A DNA stretch of 38,954 nt from the IMG/VR virus record IMGVR_UViG_3300025115_000028, positions 1 to 38,954 of that record; one strand, 5' to 3'. This document shows positions 23,356 to 29,989 of the stretch, in pieces. The notes beneath the pieces are model-generated. The model worked only from the letters and a program-made list of their open reading frames with translations, had not been told where the DNA came from and did not search any database. The stretch's first letter is position 1. Each line of letters opens with the position of its first letter. This stretch comes from a virus. The translations under genes were made by a program, and so were the position numbers.

Positions 23356-25077
23356 AACCCGTATCACCCAGCATCTCGGTGATGTATTATTGATCCACTT
23401 ATTGACATTTACCTCGTCAACATGGTTATTTTTTACCCATTTGTCAAGTACTGCATCTTTATTGAAACCCTTTTTTGAAAGTATCTCTGATAGTTTTGCG
23501 GTTATTATAAAATACTGATTTGGGTTATCGGGGTTTCTTTTCCCCCATTGTTCCATGTTGCTTTTGGATTCAAATCTATTCGGATTTGAGGCTATTTCAG
23601 AAACAAGATATTCGTATGCCCGTTCTGATTGTTCTACCTGATCGTGATCTTTTATTATACTACTGATAAAAGGCTTGCCAAAATCGGCAAGGTTCCAGTC
23701 AAAGCATTTATTAAAAAACTCCCTTGCCGTTAATATTACACAAACGGAAAGCATTTGCTTATCTGTTGCCTTTGATGAACTAAATGAGGAAACTAATTGC
23801 CTATAATACTGCTTTATTTCCATTTCATGCTCAATAATGTATTTAATCCACCGCTCGGCAATGAATCCGTAATTTTTTTGTATAATTTCGGCATATTCCG
23901 GACCAGTTTTATTTGGGTATAATTCAACATCTGATTTTATGGCAAGAATACGGTTTATTTCGCCCGCCTGTGAGTTTTGGTCGGTCAAAGACACTTCACC
24001 CGTTGAAATCGTTATTAGATTCCATGTCAAATCGTCCCTAATTGTCATTTTTGCTGTTGCTCTGCGCTTCCCTTTACCATTTGCGAGCATATAGATATCC
24101 CTTGTCAACCGTTCCTTATCGGATTGCTGGGATTCGTCAAGGCATAAAGGCAATGAATTTAGGAAATTTGCTGTCACCTCAATACCCGCACCTGTAGTAT
24201 TATGCGATTGTACAAGTGCCAAAGGGTCACCCCATGCCGAAACAACAGCCTGCAAAGTGAGTGTTTTCCCTCCCCCTGTCATACCGTCAATATGGACAAT
24301 AAACGGAAGAGCATTAATTTTATTAAGCAAAGGAGATGCAACAGAAGCCAAGAATAGGAATCTGAAAACATCAAATTTACACTTTTCCTGTATTGCCGAC
24401 TTCCAAAGGTTATAATCACCATTTTGCCTTACCGCATTAAAAACATTTGAGTATGAGACATCACCGTCATACATTATCCCATTTAAAAATGGTGAACATT
24501 GCCCGTTTATCCACCCCATGCGCCCAATAGAGGGTTTTATAGGTAAATGGTTTCCGTTGATAATTATCATATCTTGAATGTATTTGCAGACATCTCCGGC
24601 ATTTTTTGGATTTATAGCAATTAAATAATGCCCTGCCGCCATACCGAAATCCCTTGACGATGTGAGAACGGTATAATCAAAAACCGCTGTTTTGGGCTTT
24701 TCCCCTGTTATTTTCCACCACAACTCAACCTTCCTCGCTCCGTTGACAATATTTTCGTATTTACAAATCGGCAATATAGGATGCCTCATTATCTGGTATC
24801 CATCAAGAAAAACTCCATCATTATTGACAGTATATTCTTCGGAAAAAGAACAGTCATCAAAACCATCAACAATTACAACACCGGAATTTTCTTGTTTTTT
24901 ACAGGTTTTTTCCGCTTCTTTTATTTTCCCTGCATACTGCACTTTTGCCTCTTTGCATAATTTTTGGAAAACAGTAATCAGCTTGGCTTTTTCTATGCTT
25001 TCCGGCATTTTGTATAATTCGATGAAATTATCAAAGACATACATATCTTCGGTTGTTAATGTTTCGGTATTAATCAT
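23323..25077 (-). CDS. DUF927-like replication ATPase/helicase
   Basis: 584 residues. The P-loop is GMTGGGKTLTLQ (about residues 268-279), followed by a Walker B-like LPLCLDESQQ (about 315) and a further motif (QAGEINRILAIKSD, about 370). This arrangement matches the DUF927/plasmid-phage primase-helicase C-terminal family. Residues 1-90 are a helical N-terminus, and residues 90-220 contain the domain preceding the ATPase (GYQIMRHPILPICKYENIV and WWKITGEKPKTAV). The last 150 residues include a likely winged-helix region. It probably unwinds the origin that lies at its 3' end. The primase zinc finger is encoded separately at 25952-26413. Confidence 0.78.
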   Translation of the reverse strand: MINTETLTTEDMYVFDNFIELYKMPESIEKAKLITVFQKLCKEAKVQYAGKIKEAEKTCKKQENSGVVIVDGFDDCSFSEEYTVNNDGVFLDGYQIMRHPILPICKYENIVNGARKVELWWKITGEKPKTAVFDYTVLTSSRDFGMAAGHYLIAINPKNAGDVCKYIQDMIIINGNHLPIKPSIGRMGWINGQCSPFLNGIMYDGDVSYSNVFNAVRQNGDYNLWKSAIQEKCKFDVFRFLFLASVASPLLNKINALPFIVHIDGMTGGGKTLTLQAVVSAWGDPLALVQSHNTTGAGIEVTANFLNSLPLCLDESQQSDKERLTRDIYMLANGKGKRRATAKMTIRDDLTWNLITISTGEVSLTDQNSQAGEINRILAIKSDVELYPNKTGPEYAEIIQKNYGFIAERWIKYIIEHEMEIKQYYRQLVSSFSSSKATDKQMLSVCVILTAREFFNKCFDWNLADFGKPFISSIIKDHDQVEQSERAYEYLVSEIASNPNRFESKSNMEQWGKRNPDNPNQYFIITAKLSEILSKKGFNKDAVLDKWVKNNHVDEVNVNKWINNTSPRCWVIRVESNGSNEDVV

Positions 25078-25270
25078 TTTTCACCTCATCATCTTCATTT
25101 AACACCACAAAACCACACATATTTTCCTTTTCAGAAAAACAATTTAGTCTTCCGTTGTCATGTAAAACCCATATAGAATTTTCACATATTTTAACAATTC
25201 TACCTTTATGCTTCCAAAAAACACCATCATTAATACCTTTAATTTCAATTTTCTTCCCTACCAGATCCAT
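25070..25270 (-). CDS. Small hypothetical protein downstream of the structured RNA
   Basis: 66 residues, MDLVGKKIEIKGINDGVFWK onwards, with a beta pattern (GRIVKICENSIWVLHDNGR) resembling a small SH3/KOW-type barrel and a final acidic tail. A near-perfect ribosome site AGGAGG lies four bases before the ATG. It overlaps the ATPase gene by 8 bp. It is the first gene after the terminator of the RNA element at 25285-25403, so any readthrough of that element would set its expression. Confidence 0.68.
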   Translation of the reverse strand: MDLVGKKIEIKGINDGVFWKHKGRIVKICENSIWVLHDNGRLNCFSEKENMCGFVVLNEDDEVKND

Positions 25271-25284
25271 ACAACCTCCTAAAA

Positions 25285-25403
25285 ATAAAAAACCCTACAA
25301 AGACGGTCTGCATTGGACTATGCCCAGTAACTTGGAACTGGTGACCGCCCTTGTAGGGCAATCCAAGTTTTTAATGTCAATCAGCGGGTGTCCAAGTCCG
25401 CCA
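25285..25403 (-). ncRNA. Compact structured RNA with own promoter and terminator, or attenuator leader
   Basis: About 120 bases from the promoter at 25409-25436 to an intrinsic terminator. Read on the minus strand, the elements are: a hairpin GCGG/CCGC (25384-25387, 25398-25401); a strand AACTTGGA complement pairing (25362-25369); a small hairpin GCCC/GGGC; hairpin CCAGT/ACTGG with 8-base loop (25324-25341); hairpin GCAT/ATGC (25310-25323); and a 14-bp terminator stem (25293-25306 with 25345-25358) followed by TTTTTTATTTTT. The 8-base loop is fully complementary to 25362-25369, and the loop of the GCAT hairpin is complementary over 6 bases to the loop of the GCGG hairpin. Pseudoknots or kissing loops are therefore likely. 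AGGAGG and ATG of the next gene follow. No known riboswitch or ribozyme was matched. Confidence 0.72.
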
Positions 25404-25408
25404 TAGTT

Positions 25409-25436
25409 AATATACATTATGCGTTGTGGTTGTCAA
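25409..25436 (-). promoter_or_regulatory. Promoter for the structured RNA and ATPase operon
   Basis: TTGACA (25431-25436), 16-bp spacer, TATATT (25409-25414). The -35 overlaps the last codons of the upstream gene. Confidence 0.72.
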
Positions 25437-25857
25437 TATTGTTGAGATCTAAAATTAACCCGCAATTTACCACATTAATATAACTTGTGTTTCCGAAAAT
25501 ATCGTATGTGATTAATATTAAATCCCAGTATATCTCATCGAGTGCCCAAAAGATATCAGTATATTTCAGTATTTTCTTGTCGTTTAGCGGGTGCGTATCT
25601 TCAACCTCGTAACAGACAATCGCTTTATTTTCCTTGTCAATTAAATAGGCATCCGGCACAAGTCTTGCCCTTGATTTAAATACATGAACAATATCCTCAA
25701 AAAACTCATCATCAGTTTTAACTTCACTTAATACATTTTTACAAAAATTTAAAGTTTTGATGTTGTTGTTTTTACTTATCAGTAACTCGACAATGTCTTT
25801 TGATCTACAATTTCGTTTTGATAATAAATCATCTTTAATATTATATGCGTAGTCCAT
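25417..25857 (-). CDS. Possible PD-(D/E)xK nuclease-like protein
   Basis: 146 residues. The central stretch RLVPDAYLIDKENKAIVCYE, followed by VEDTHPLNDKKILKY, has the spacing of a PD-(D/E)xK-type core: PD, a short hairpin, E-x-E in the second strand, then a helix with K-x-x-x-Y. The last part is two hydrophobic strands (WDLILITYDIFGN). This could be a small nuclease or a catalytically altered relative, because the usual Lys after the second acid is replaced by Glu (YEVED). It stands between two terminators/promoters. The start follows GAAGGGAAG. Confidence 0.6.
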   Translation of the reverse strand: MDYAYNIKDDLLSKRNCRSKDIVELLISKNNNIKTLNFCKNVLSEVKTDDEFFEDIVHVFKSRARLVPDAYLIDKENKAIVCYEVEDTHPLNDKKILKYTDIFWALDEIYWDLILITYDIFGNTSYINVVNCGLILDLNNIDNHNA

Positions 25858-25878
25858 AATAATATCTTCCCTTCTTTT

Positions 25879-25909
25879 AAAAAACGCCCCGATCCGTCAC
25901 GCTCGGGGC
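25879..25909 (-). terminator. Intrinsic terminator after the CHC2 gene
   Basis: GCCCCGA/TCGGGGC 7-bp stem (25903-25909 and 25886-25892) followed on the coding strand by GTTTTTT. It ends the early operon that runs from 33.1 kb. A second 8-bp hairpin (CATATCGG/CCGATATG) lies between it and the CHC2 stop. Confidence 0.82.
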
Positions 25910-25951
25910 AACGACTGAAATAACATATCGGTCAATATAAAACCCGATATG

Positions 25952-26413
25952 CTACTTTGACGGGTGAATTTCCCTCCACCGCTCATAAGACAGCGGTTCT
26001 GAATCGGTCATCAATCCGAAATTTATAAACTCGTACAGCCTGCCGTCGAGCCAATTGCGTTTATATTCAAGGTATTCCCGTTTACGATTGAACTCTTCAG
26101 CAGCCGCCTGTTTCTGTTTGTCAATTTCCGATTTATCAACCGGAGCATCGAGATTATACCCAAGTCTGAAATCATCATTCAAAATCCGGATCGCTTCCGG
26201 AAAAGTGACTGAAAACCTGCGCTGAATAAATCCGAAAATATCAACGGAGTCATTACACACGAAACAATGCCCCTGCGAGGCGTTTGTTGCCATGTTGTAA
26301 TCATTGCCACCGTGTAGAGGGCATTTGCACCGATTGCCCCGAAATTCAACCCCGTAATGCGAGAAAACCTGTTTCGGTGTTAGTTGGTCTTTTATTAATT
26401 GCTTGTAGTTCAT
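25952..26413 (-). CDS. CHC2 zinc-finger protein (primase-type domain)
   Basis: 153 residues. The zinc-binding pattern C-x-C-P-L-H, then HCFVC, at about residues 28-52 is the CHC2 zinc finger of DnaG-type primases. The following DSVDIFGFIQRRFSVTFPEA, a helix with aromatic residues, is also typical. No TOPRIM domain follows, and the C-terminal half is a charged helix plus a short tail. It probably supplies template recognition for priming with the ATPase at 23323-25077, or with a host primase. Its start lies inside the upstream small gene (68-bp overlap). Confidence 0.85.
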   Translation of the reverse strand: MNYKQLIKDQLTPKQVFSHYGVEFRGNRCKCPLHGGNDYNMATNASQGHCFVCNDSVDIFGFIQRRFSVTFPEAIRILNDDFRLGYNLDAPVDKSEIDKQKQAAAEEFNRKREYLEYKRNWLDGRLYEFINFGLMTDSEPLSYERWREIHPSK

Positions 26414-26558
26414 TCAATTTCCTTTTCATGTTTACAAAAGCCTCCCGCTCCCTGCGGTTTATGATTTGATGTTTTGCACACCTCTGTGCGCTACCTGCTC
26501 CGAGGAACTCTTTTCCGCAATCGATGCAGAACCTTGGTGTAGTTTTTTTAAAGACCAT
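26346..26558 (-). CDS. Small zinc-ribbon-like protein
   Basis: 70 residues with CIDCGKEFLGAGSAQRCAKH (residues 11-30), a C-x-x-C ... C-x-x-H zinc-binding pattern, followed by a basic helix (REREAFVNMKRKLNELQ). The last 22 codons overlap the CHC2 start in another frame. Its start overlaps the next upstream gene by 11 bp. Tiny zinc-binding proteins of this kind are common in phage early regions and may bind DNA, RNA or host polymerase. The role is unknown. Confidence 0.7.
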   Translation of the reverse strand: MVFKKTTPRFCIDCGKEFLGAGSAQRCAKHQIINRREREAFVNMKRKLNELQAINKRPTNTETGFLALRG

Positions 26559-26772
26559 AATATGTAGCCATTATCCGTTTTGTCAATCGTTTTTTCCGAA
26601 TCTCTGCAATAGTATCGGGTTTCTGTTGCATCGTTGGGGCGTGCGGTTTCGGGGGTTTTACACGGGGCTTCATGCCTTTTTTTACCCGATACGCAGCATT
26701 CCTGCAGGTATAACTACAATACATTGATTTCATCGGCGGCAGAGTTTTACCGCAGTGAATACAAACTTTCAA
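26548..26772 (-). CDS. Small zinc-finger protein
   Basis: 74 residues. The N-terminus MKVCIHCGKTLPPMKSMYCS, followed by YTCRNAAYRVKKG, forms a C-x-x-C ... C-x-x-x-C zinc ribbon like those of small phage and DUF-type host proteins. The rest is basic and proline-rich (KPRVKPPKPHAPT). It overlaps the neighbouring genes by 4-11 bp, so the early genes form one tightly packed operon. Function unknown. DNA or RNA binding is the simplest inference. Confidence 0.72.
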   Translation of the reverse strand: MKVCIHCGKTLPPMKSMYCSYTCRNAAYRVKKGMKPRVKPPKPHAPTMQQKPDTIAEIRKKRLTKRIMATYYGL

Positions 26773-27053
26773 TTGAAGCCTCCGTTTTTCAGAATGGTTG
26801 AAAACACCCAGTCAAAATAATAAGTGAAGTGCTCGTCATTCTGATGATGATAAATCAGTCCCCTTTTATCAAATACTGACATGACGAAATGAATACACTC
26901 GTGCGCAATGGTTTTGATCTGTTCCATTGTGTCAATGTCATCCGCAATAGTGATAAAATGAATACCATCGACAACACAGTGCTCGCCATTGTGTTCAAGC
27001 GGTGCGAACTTTACTACCAATTCGATTCTGTAAACCTCGTCAAAAATTCTCAT
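26769..27053 (-). CDS. Small HExxH zinc-metallopeptidase-like protein
   Basis: 94 residues. IKTIAHECIHFVMSVFD contains HECIH, a HExxH zinc-binding motif in a helix (about residues 50-54). A later NDEHFTYYFDWVF could give the third ligand (Glu or His). The preceding segment (EHNGEHCVVDGIHFITI) is beta-rich. This is a very short version of the minimal zincin fold, like SprT or ImmA-type domains. Its target is unknown; candidate partners are host regulators. It overlaps the helicase gene by 4 bp (ATGA). Confidence 0.72.
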   Translation of the reverse strand: MRIFDEVYRIELVVKFAPLEHNGEHCVVDGIHFITIADDIDTMEQIKTIAHECIHFVMSVFDKRGLIYHHQNDEHFTYYFDWVFSTILKNGGFN

Positions 27054-28537
27054 CGTCTCCGCCCCTTCGCAGATTTTCCGTTAATCAATAGTGCCGCTTC
27101 CATCTTGTTATCTGGTTTATAATCTACTTTCATTCGTGCCAAAAGTCCAATCTGTTTTTCGGTCGGCTTATCTTTTCCCCATTGTTTAACCATCGGCAAA
27201 TACCATAACTGCTTTTGTTCTTTGGCATTAGCGCATAACCATTCATAAACCCGATTAAGTGCCGTTTGCATCTCTATGATTTCACCGTTCTTGCGGAAGG
27301 TTTTACCCAAAACAGTAGGTGCGGGTATTACTATAGGTTTCAGTTTTGGCAGGGAGATTGACAAGTCGCCATTCGGAAGCCGAAAGTAATTGACATTATG
27401 CGTATTATACCCCTCCCGCTTTTTCCAAAGTTCAACGGTTTTGATATTTTTGACCCATGCCTGCGGTGTGTCAGCCTCTTCAAATGCCACTTCCTCAAGT
27501 TCAAGCAGTTTTTTATTTGCTTTTTCTTTCGGTATCGAATCCGGATCAAGACCAAGCAGGGAAGGTGCTCGGCACATATCCATCGATGATGCACCCACGC
27601 AATCAATCAAAGTTAGATACGGCTTCTCCTTATGCAACCGTAAACCCCTGCCGACCATTTGAGTATACAACGATACATTCTTGGTCGGTCTTGCAATTAT
27701 CACCGTGTCAACCAATGGCATATCAGTCCCCTCGGTAAATATCATACAGTTCACGATACAAGGGATTTCCCTCCGTGTAAACCGCTCAATTATGTCCTTA
27801 CGGTTTTTGGTTTCGCCTGTTACCAGTACCGCACCCTCGATATTATCGGCAATCTCTTTGCAATGCGCAACAGACACACCGAAAATAAGCGTTGACCCTT
27901 TAGCATGGTCTCGGTATGCGTCACCGATTGCCTTGCCTGTTCCTTCCATCACGGCAGCGAGTTCAGAATCAACATAATCACCGAGGGCAGAATGTACACC
28001 ATCAAGCGAATAGGAAATTTCCACTTGACGACAGAGAATATCCGACAGGAAATTGTTTTCAATTCCCCATCGAATATCCTTGTGATAGATGATACTGTCG
28101 AATGCCGTATTCAACCGCACACCGTCACCCCGTTTCGGTGTTGCTGTGAATCCAAGTACTAAACGGGGCTTGAAATATTGCAGTATCGTTTGATAGGTCT
28201 TCGCACTGGCATGATGTGCCTCGTCAACGATAATTAAATCAAAATCATCCTGCTTGAATCTGTCAAGCCTCCGCACAATGCTTTGCACCGAAGCAGATAT
28301 CACATCCTCACCGTTTGAGGTTTGTTCCGCCCGCTCAATACCGACCGGACAATCATAATACTTGACAGGTTGCGAGACCAACTCCTCACGATGGGAGAGT
28401 ATCAGAACCCTCCCCCTCCGTGGTATCTGCGAGAATAGCACGGTTTTACCCAGTCCGGTTGCAAGTGCGATAATATGCCTGCCAGATTCCGGTATTGTGG
28501 CAAGTGCCTCGGATTGGTAGTGTCGCAGTGTTATCAT
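27050..28537 (-). CDS. DEAH-box superfamily II helicase
   Basis: 495 residues. It shows Walker A ALATGLGKTVL (about residues 24-34), VDEAHHASAKTY (motif II, about 100-112), FTATPKRGDGVR (motif III) and, in the second domain, QMVGRGLRLHKEK (motif VI, about 290). The Q-motif-like start (LRHYQSEAL) is also present. The last 100 residues are extra (WYLPMVKQWGKDKPTEKQIGLL, a helix with aromatic residues). Helicases of this kind act in phage replication or recombination, and here next to a VRR-NUC nuclease and RecT. The start follows GGAGGGTAAGCA. Confidence 0.93.
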   Translation of the reverse strand: MITLRHYQSEALATIPESGRHIIALATGLGKTVLFSQIPRRGRVLILSHREELVSQPVKYYDCPVGIERAEQTSNGEDVISASVQSIVRRLDRFKQDDFDLIIVDEAHHASAKTYQTILQYFKPRLVLGFTATPKRGDGVRLNTAFDSIIYHKDIRWGIENNFLSDILCRQVEISYSLDGVHSALGDYVDSELAAVMEGTGKAIGDAYRDHAKGSTLIFGVSVAHCKEIADNIEGAVLVTGETKNRKDIIERFTRREIPCIVNCMIFTEGTDMPLVDTVIIARPTKNVSLYTQMVGRGLRLHKEKPYLTLIDCVGASSMDMCRAPSLLGLDPDSIPKEKANKKLLELEEVAFEEADTPQAWVKNIKTVELWKKREGYNTHNVNYFRLPNGDLSISLPKLKPIVIPAPTVLGKTFRKNGEIIEMQTALNRVYEWLCANAKEQKQLWYLPMVKQWGKDKPTEKQIGLLARMKVDYKPDNKMEAALLINGKSAKGRRR

Positions 28538-28869
28538 TGCTTACCCTCCGCAAAATATGCCGCAACTTCAATTTTAACATCCTCCAATGATCTGCAAACT
28601 ACAACATGATTCCCGCAGTCTTGTAAGGCAAGCATGGTGCGATACTGGATGTCCGAGATTCTCCCGGATATGGTTTTGAGTTCGATATACATAGCACCCC
28701 ATGCCCCGCAAGGAGCAGGGATGCAGATATCCGGTATACCTGCTTTGGTGCCTGCTGAATGGTGCTTCCCTTCGTTTCGCACATGGTAAGCGAGGGCGAG
28801 TTCCGGCAGTTTGTTGTATTGACTTCTGAACCATTTGAATACTGCGCTTTGCAGTTGCGACTCGGTCAT
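28534..28869 (-). CDS. VRR-NUC-type nuclease
   Basis: 111 residues. GIPDICIPAP and MYIELKTISGRISDIQ are the PD and E-x-K of the VRR-NUC nuclease family (residues about 43-76), followed by a helix with the usual Q (IQYRTMLALQDCG). VVVCRSLEDVK is the final strand-helix. Such standalone small VRR-NUC proteins occur with phage SF2 helicases and may resolve branched DNA. The start MTESQLQSA lies in a 38-bp sequence duplicated 326 bp upstream. The ATG overlaps the Cys-repeat gene stop (ATGA). Confidence 0.88.
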   Translation of the reverse strand: MTESQLQSAVFKWFRSQYNKLPELALAYHVRNEGKHHSAGTKAGIPDICIPAPCGAWGAMYIELKTISGRISDIQYRTMLALQDCGNHVVVCRSLEDVKIEVAAYFAEGKQ

Positions 28870-28880
28870 TGTTTAACCTC
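28843..28880 (-). repeat. 38-bp direct repeat, copy at the VRR-NUC start
   Basis: Identical to 29169-29206. It spans the last codons EVKQ-stop of the preceding gene, GAGG ribosome site, ATG and the first nine codons (MTESQLQSA) of the VRR-NUC gene. Confidence 0.92.
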
Positions 28881-29195
28881 GCAGTCTCTACAGTCTGTAC
28901 AGTATATGCAGTCTCTGCAGTTTGTGCAATCTCTGCAGGCTTTACAGTCTTTACAGTCTGTACAATCCGTGCAGTCTATACAATCTGTGCAATCTCTGCA
29001 ATCCGTACAATCTATGCAATCTGTGCAATCTATACAGCCCACAAGTGAAACACTTCTTTCAGACGCCTGCTCTTCAGTGTAGTTGGACATACTCCATCTA
29101 TTACTATTGTCATCTACATAGTACCCATTTTCTTTTTTCATTTTCTTCTCTCTTCCTTGCACACAATGTGCGCTTTGCAGTTGCGACTCGGTCAT
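28866..29195 (-). CDS. Cys-tripeptide-repeat protein
   Basis: 109 residues from ATG 29195, or 91 from the internal ATG at 29141 (MKKENGYYVDDNSNR), which has GGAAGAGAGAAGAAA before it. The C-terminal half is 17 repeats of Cys-x-Asp-like tripeptides, such as CIDCTDCIDCTDCRD, with 18 cysteines at every third residue. Such repeats may form a narrow solenoid or bind several metal ions. The first nine residues and the last four (EVKQ) derive from the 38-bp duplication of the flanking genes, so the gene sits exactly between the repeats. The N-terminal middle (WSMSNYTEEQASERSVS) shows no domain. Function unknown. Confidence 0.75.
   Translation of the reverse strand: MTESQLQSAHCVQGREKKMKKENGYYVDDNSNRWSMSNYTEEQASERSVSLVGCIDCTDCIDCTDCRDCTDCIDCTDCTDCKDCKACRDCTNCRDCIYCTDCRDCEVKQ
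28881..29036 (-). repeat. 9-bp minisatellite encoding Cys-x-Asp tripeptides
   Basis: About 17 units of a degenerate 9-bp repeat (coding strand TG(C/T)-NNN-GAC-like) give the Cys-tripeptide array. The unit is three codons, so gains and losses keep frame. Third-position and Cys-codon variation between units shows that the array is old or under protein-level selection. Confidence 0.88.
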
Positions 29196-29206
29196 TGTTT
29201 AACCTC
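29169..29206 (-). repeat. 38-bp direct repeat, copy at the Cys-repeat gene start
   Basis: Identical to 28843-28880, 326 bp away. Here it spans the end of the 48-residue gene (EVKQ stop), the ribosome site and the first codons (MTESQLQSA) of the Cys-repeat gene. Confidence 0.92.
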
Positions 29207-29338
29207 CTCTTTTTCCATAACTTTTATAATCTCTTCCAACTTGCGCATTGCATAGTTGTTTTCAATTGCAAAATGCCCGTTCATTTGTGCGAGTTTACAC
29301 TCGTACCACCATTCTTTAAGTGTTTCCTTTGCTGTCAT
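29192..29338 (-). CDS. Small hypothetical protein (48 residues)
   Basis: MTAKETLKEWWYECKLAQMN onwards to EKEEVKQ, a helical, charged protein. The ATG (29336-29338) overlaps the stop of the preceding gene (ATGA), and its stop overlaps the next ATG. It is a coherent coding frame, listed because the overlaps with both neighbours fit translational coupling. Its last codons are part of the 38-bp duplication. Function unknown. Confidence 0.65.
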   Translation of the reverse strand: MTAKETLKEWWYECKLAQMNGHFAIENNYAMRKLEEIIKVMEKEEVKQ

Positions 29339-29721
29339 TCCTTCGCCTCCAAACTATAGCAATAACCATCATTATAATATCCGCAATGTTTAAATGAGGG
29401 ATATTCGTTTTTACACCCAAAACAACACTCTTCATAATCCCCTTTACACTCGCAAATGTAAACCTGTTTACATTGGTTCTTTTTCATTCTTCTCCCTTCT
29501 TTTTCCTGCAATTCTTTTTCCTGCAATTCTTTGGTTTTCAAAAGTTGTTTCGTGTCCATATCCGGTTGAGTACATTTATCGGCGGGGCTTTCCGCAATGC
29601 GGCACCCCATTAGACTGTTTTCGTACAGAAACAACTCTGCATGAGACTTGGAAGAAAATCTCACCAAATCACCATCGCTGTCTAACAAAAATTCATCGTT
29701 TACAGTTTTAATACAAAACAT
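29335..29721 (-). CDS. Small Cys-rich protein with N-terminal extension
   Basis: 128 residues from ATG 29719-29721, with GGAGGAG upstream. The N-terminal half has a beta pattern (FCIKTVNDEFLLDSDGDLVR), then a repeat KELQEKELQEKE encoded by a 15-bp DNA duplication. The C-terminal 50 residues, from an internal ATG with AAGGGAGAAGA before it (MKKNQCKQVYICECKG), are very Cys-rich (ECCFGC, HCGYY, YCYS), suggesting a zinc-binding module that could be made separately. The stop overlaps the next start. No family recognised. Confidence 0.65.
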   Translation of the reverse strand: MFCIKTVNDEFLLDSDGDLVRFSSKSHAELFLYENSLMGCRIAESPADKCTQPDMDTKQLLKTKELQEKELQEKEGRRMKKNQCKQVYICECKGDYEECCFGCKNEYPSFKHCGYYNDGYCYSLEAKE

Positions 29722-29729
29722 CACTCCTC

Positions 29730-29981
29730 CTATTTAATTTCCGAACTTATAGACGCAACTGCCGTCTTATTTATTTTGTAAAGAGCAACGAAATGGTGAC
29801 AAGTCGCTTGCTCCCGTAAAAATGTCAAGTGCAAGTCCGCATCCTTTACAGTATCGTACGGGCAATCTACACCTATTATCTTCCGGCACAACAAACATAG
29901 TTCCGGTTGAAATGTCATTCCTTCTCTTTTGACCCGTGCTGATTCTTGCCGTTTTAGTTCCTTCATTGTTTCAAGTGTCAT
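29730..29981 (-). CDS. Small zinc-binding-like protein
   Basis: 83 residues from ATG 29979-29981 (MTLETMKELKRQESARVKRE), selected because GAGG lies six bases before it and it falls just after the upstream stop. A start at 30002 would overlap that gene. CLLCRKIIGVDCPYD and CHHF (residues about 29-64) resemble a Cys4/Cys-His zinc ribbon. The tail is hydrophobic (FVALYKINKTAVASI). Function unknown. Confidence 0.65.
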   Translation of the reverse strand: MTLETMKELKRQESARVKREGMTFQPELCLLCRKIIGVDCPYDTVKDADLHLTFLREQATCHHFVALYKINKTAVASISSEIK

Positions 29982-29989
29982 TATTAACC

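Noticed and set aside
25285-25403. tRNA or known riboswitch/ribozyme
   Set aside because: No cloverleaf or CCA end, no T-loop sequence, and no match by eye to hammerhead, twister, pistol, cobalamin or c-di-GMP consensus. It remains an unassigned structure.
28881-29036. CRISPR array
   Set aside because: The repeats are 9 bp, degenerate, contiguous and in frame with a protein. There are no unique spacers of constant length and no cas genes.
28922-29359. Plus-strand ORF with CNLCNLYS-type repeats
   Set aside because: It is the reverse complement of the minus-strand Cys-repeat gene. The minus frame has the ribosome site, operon context and overlaps.
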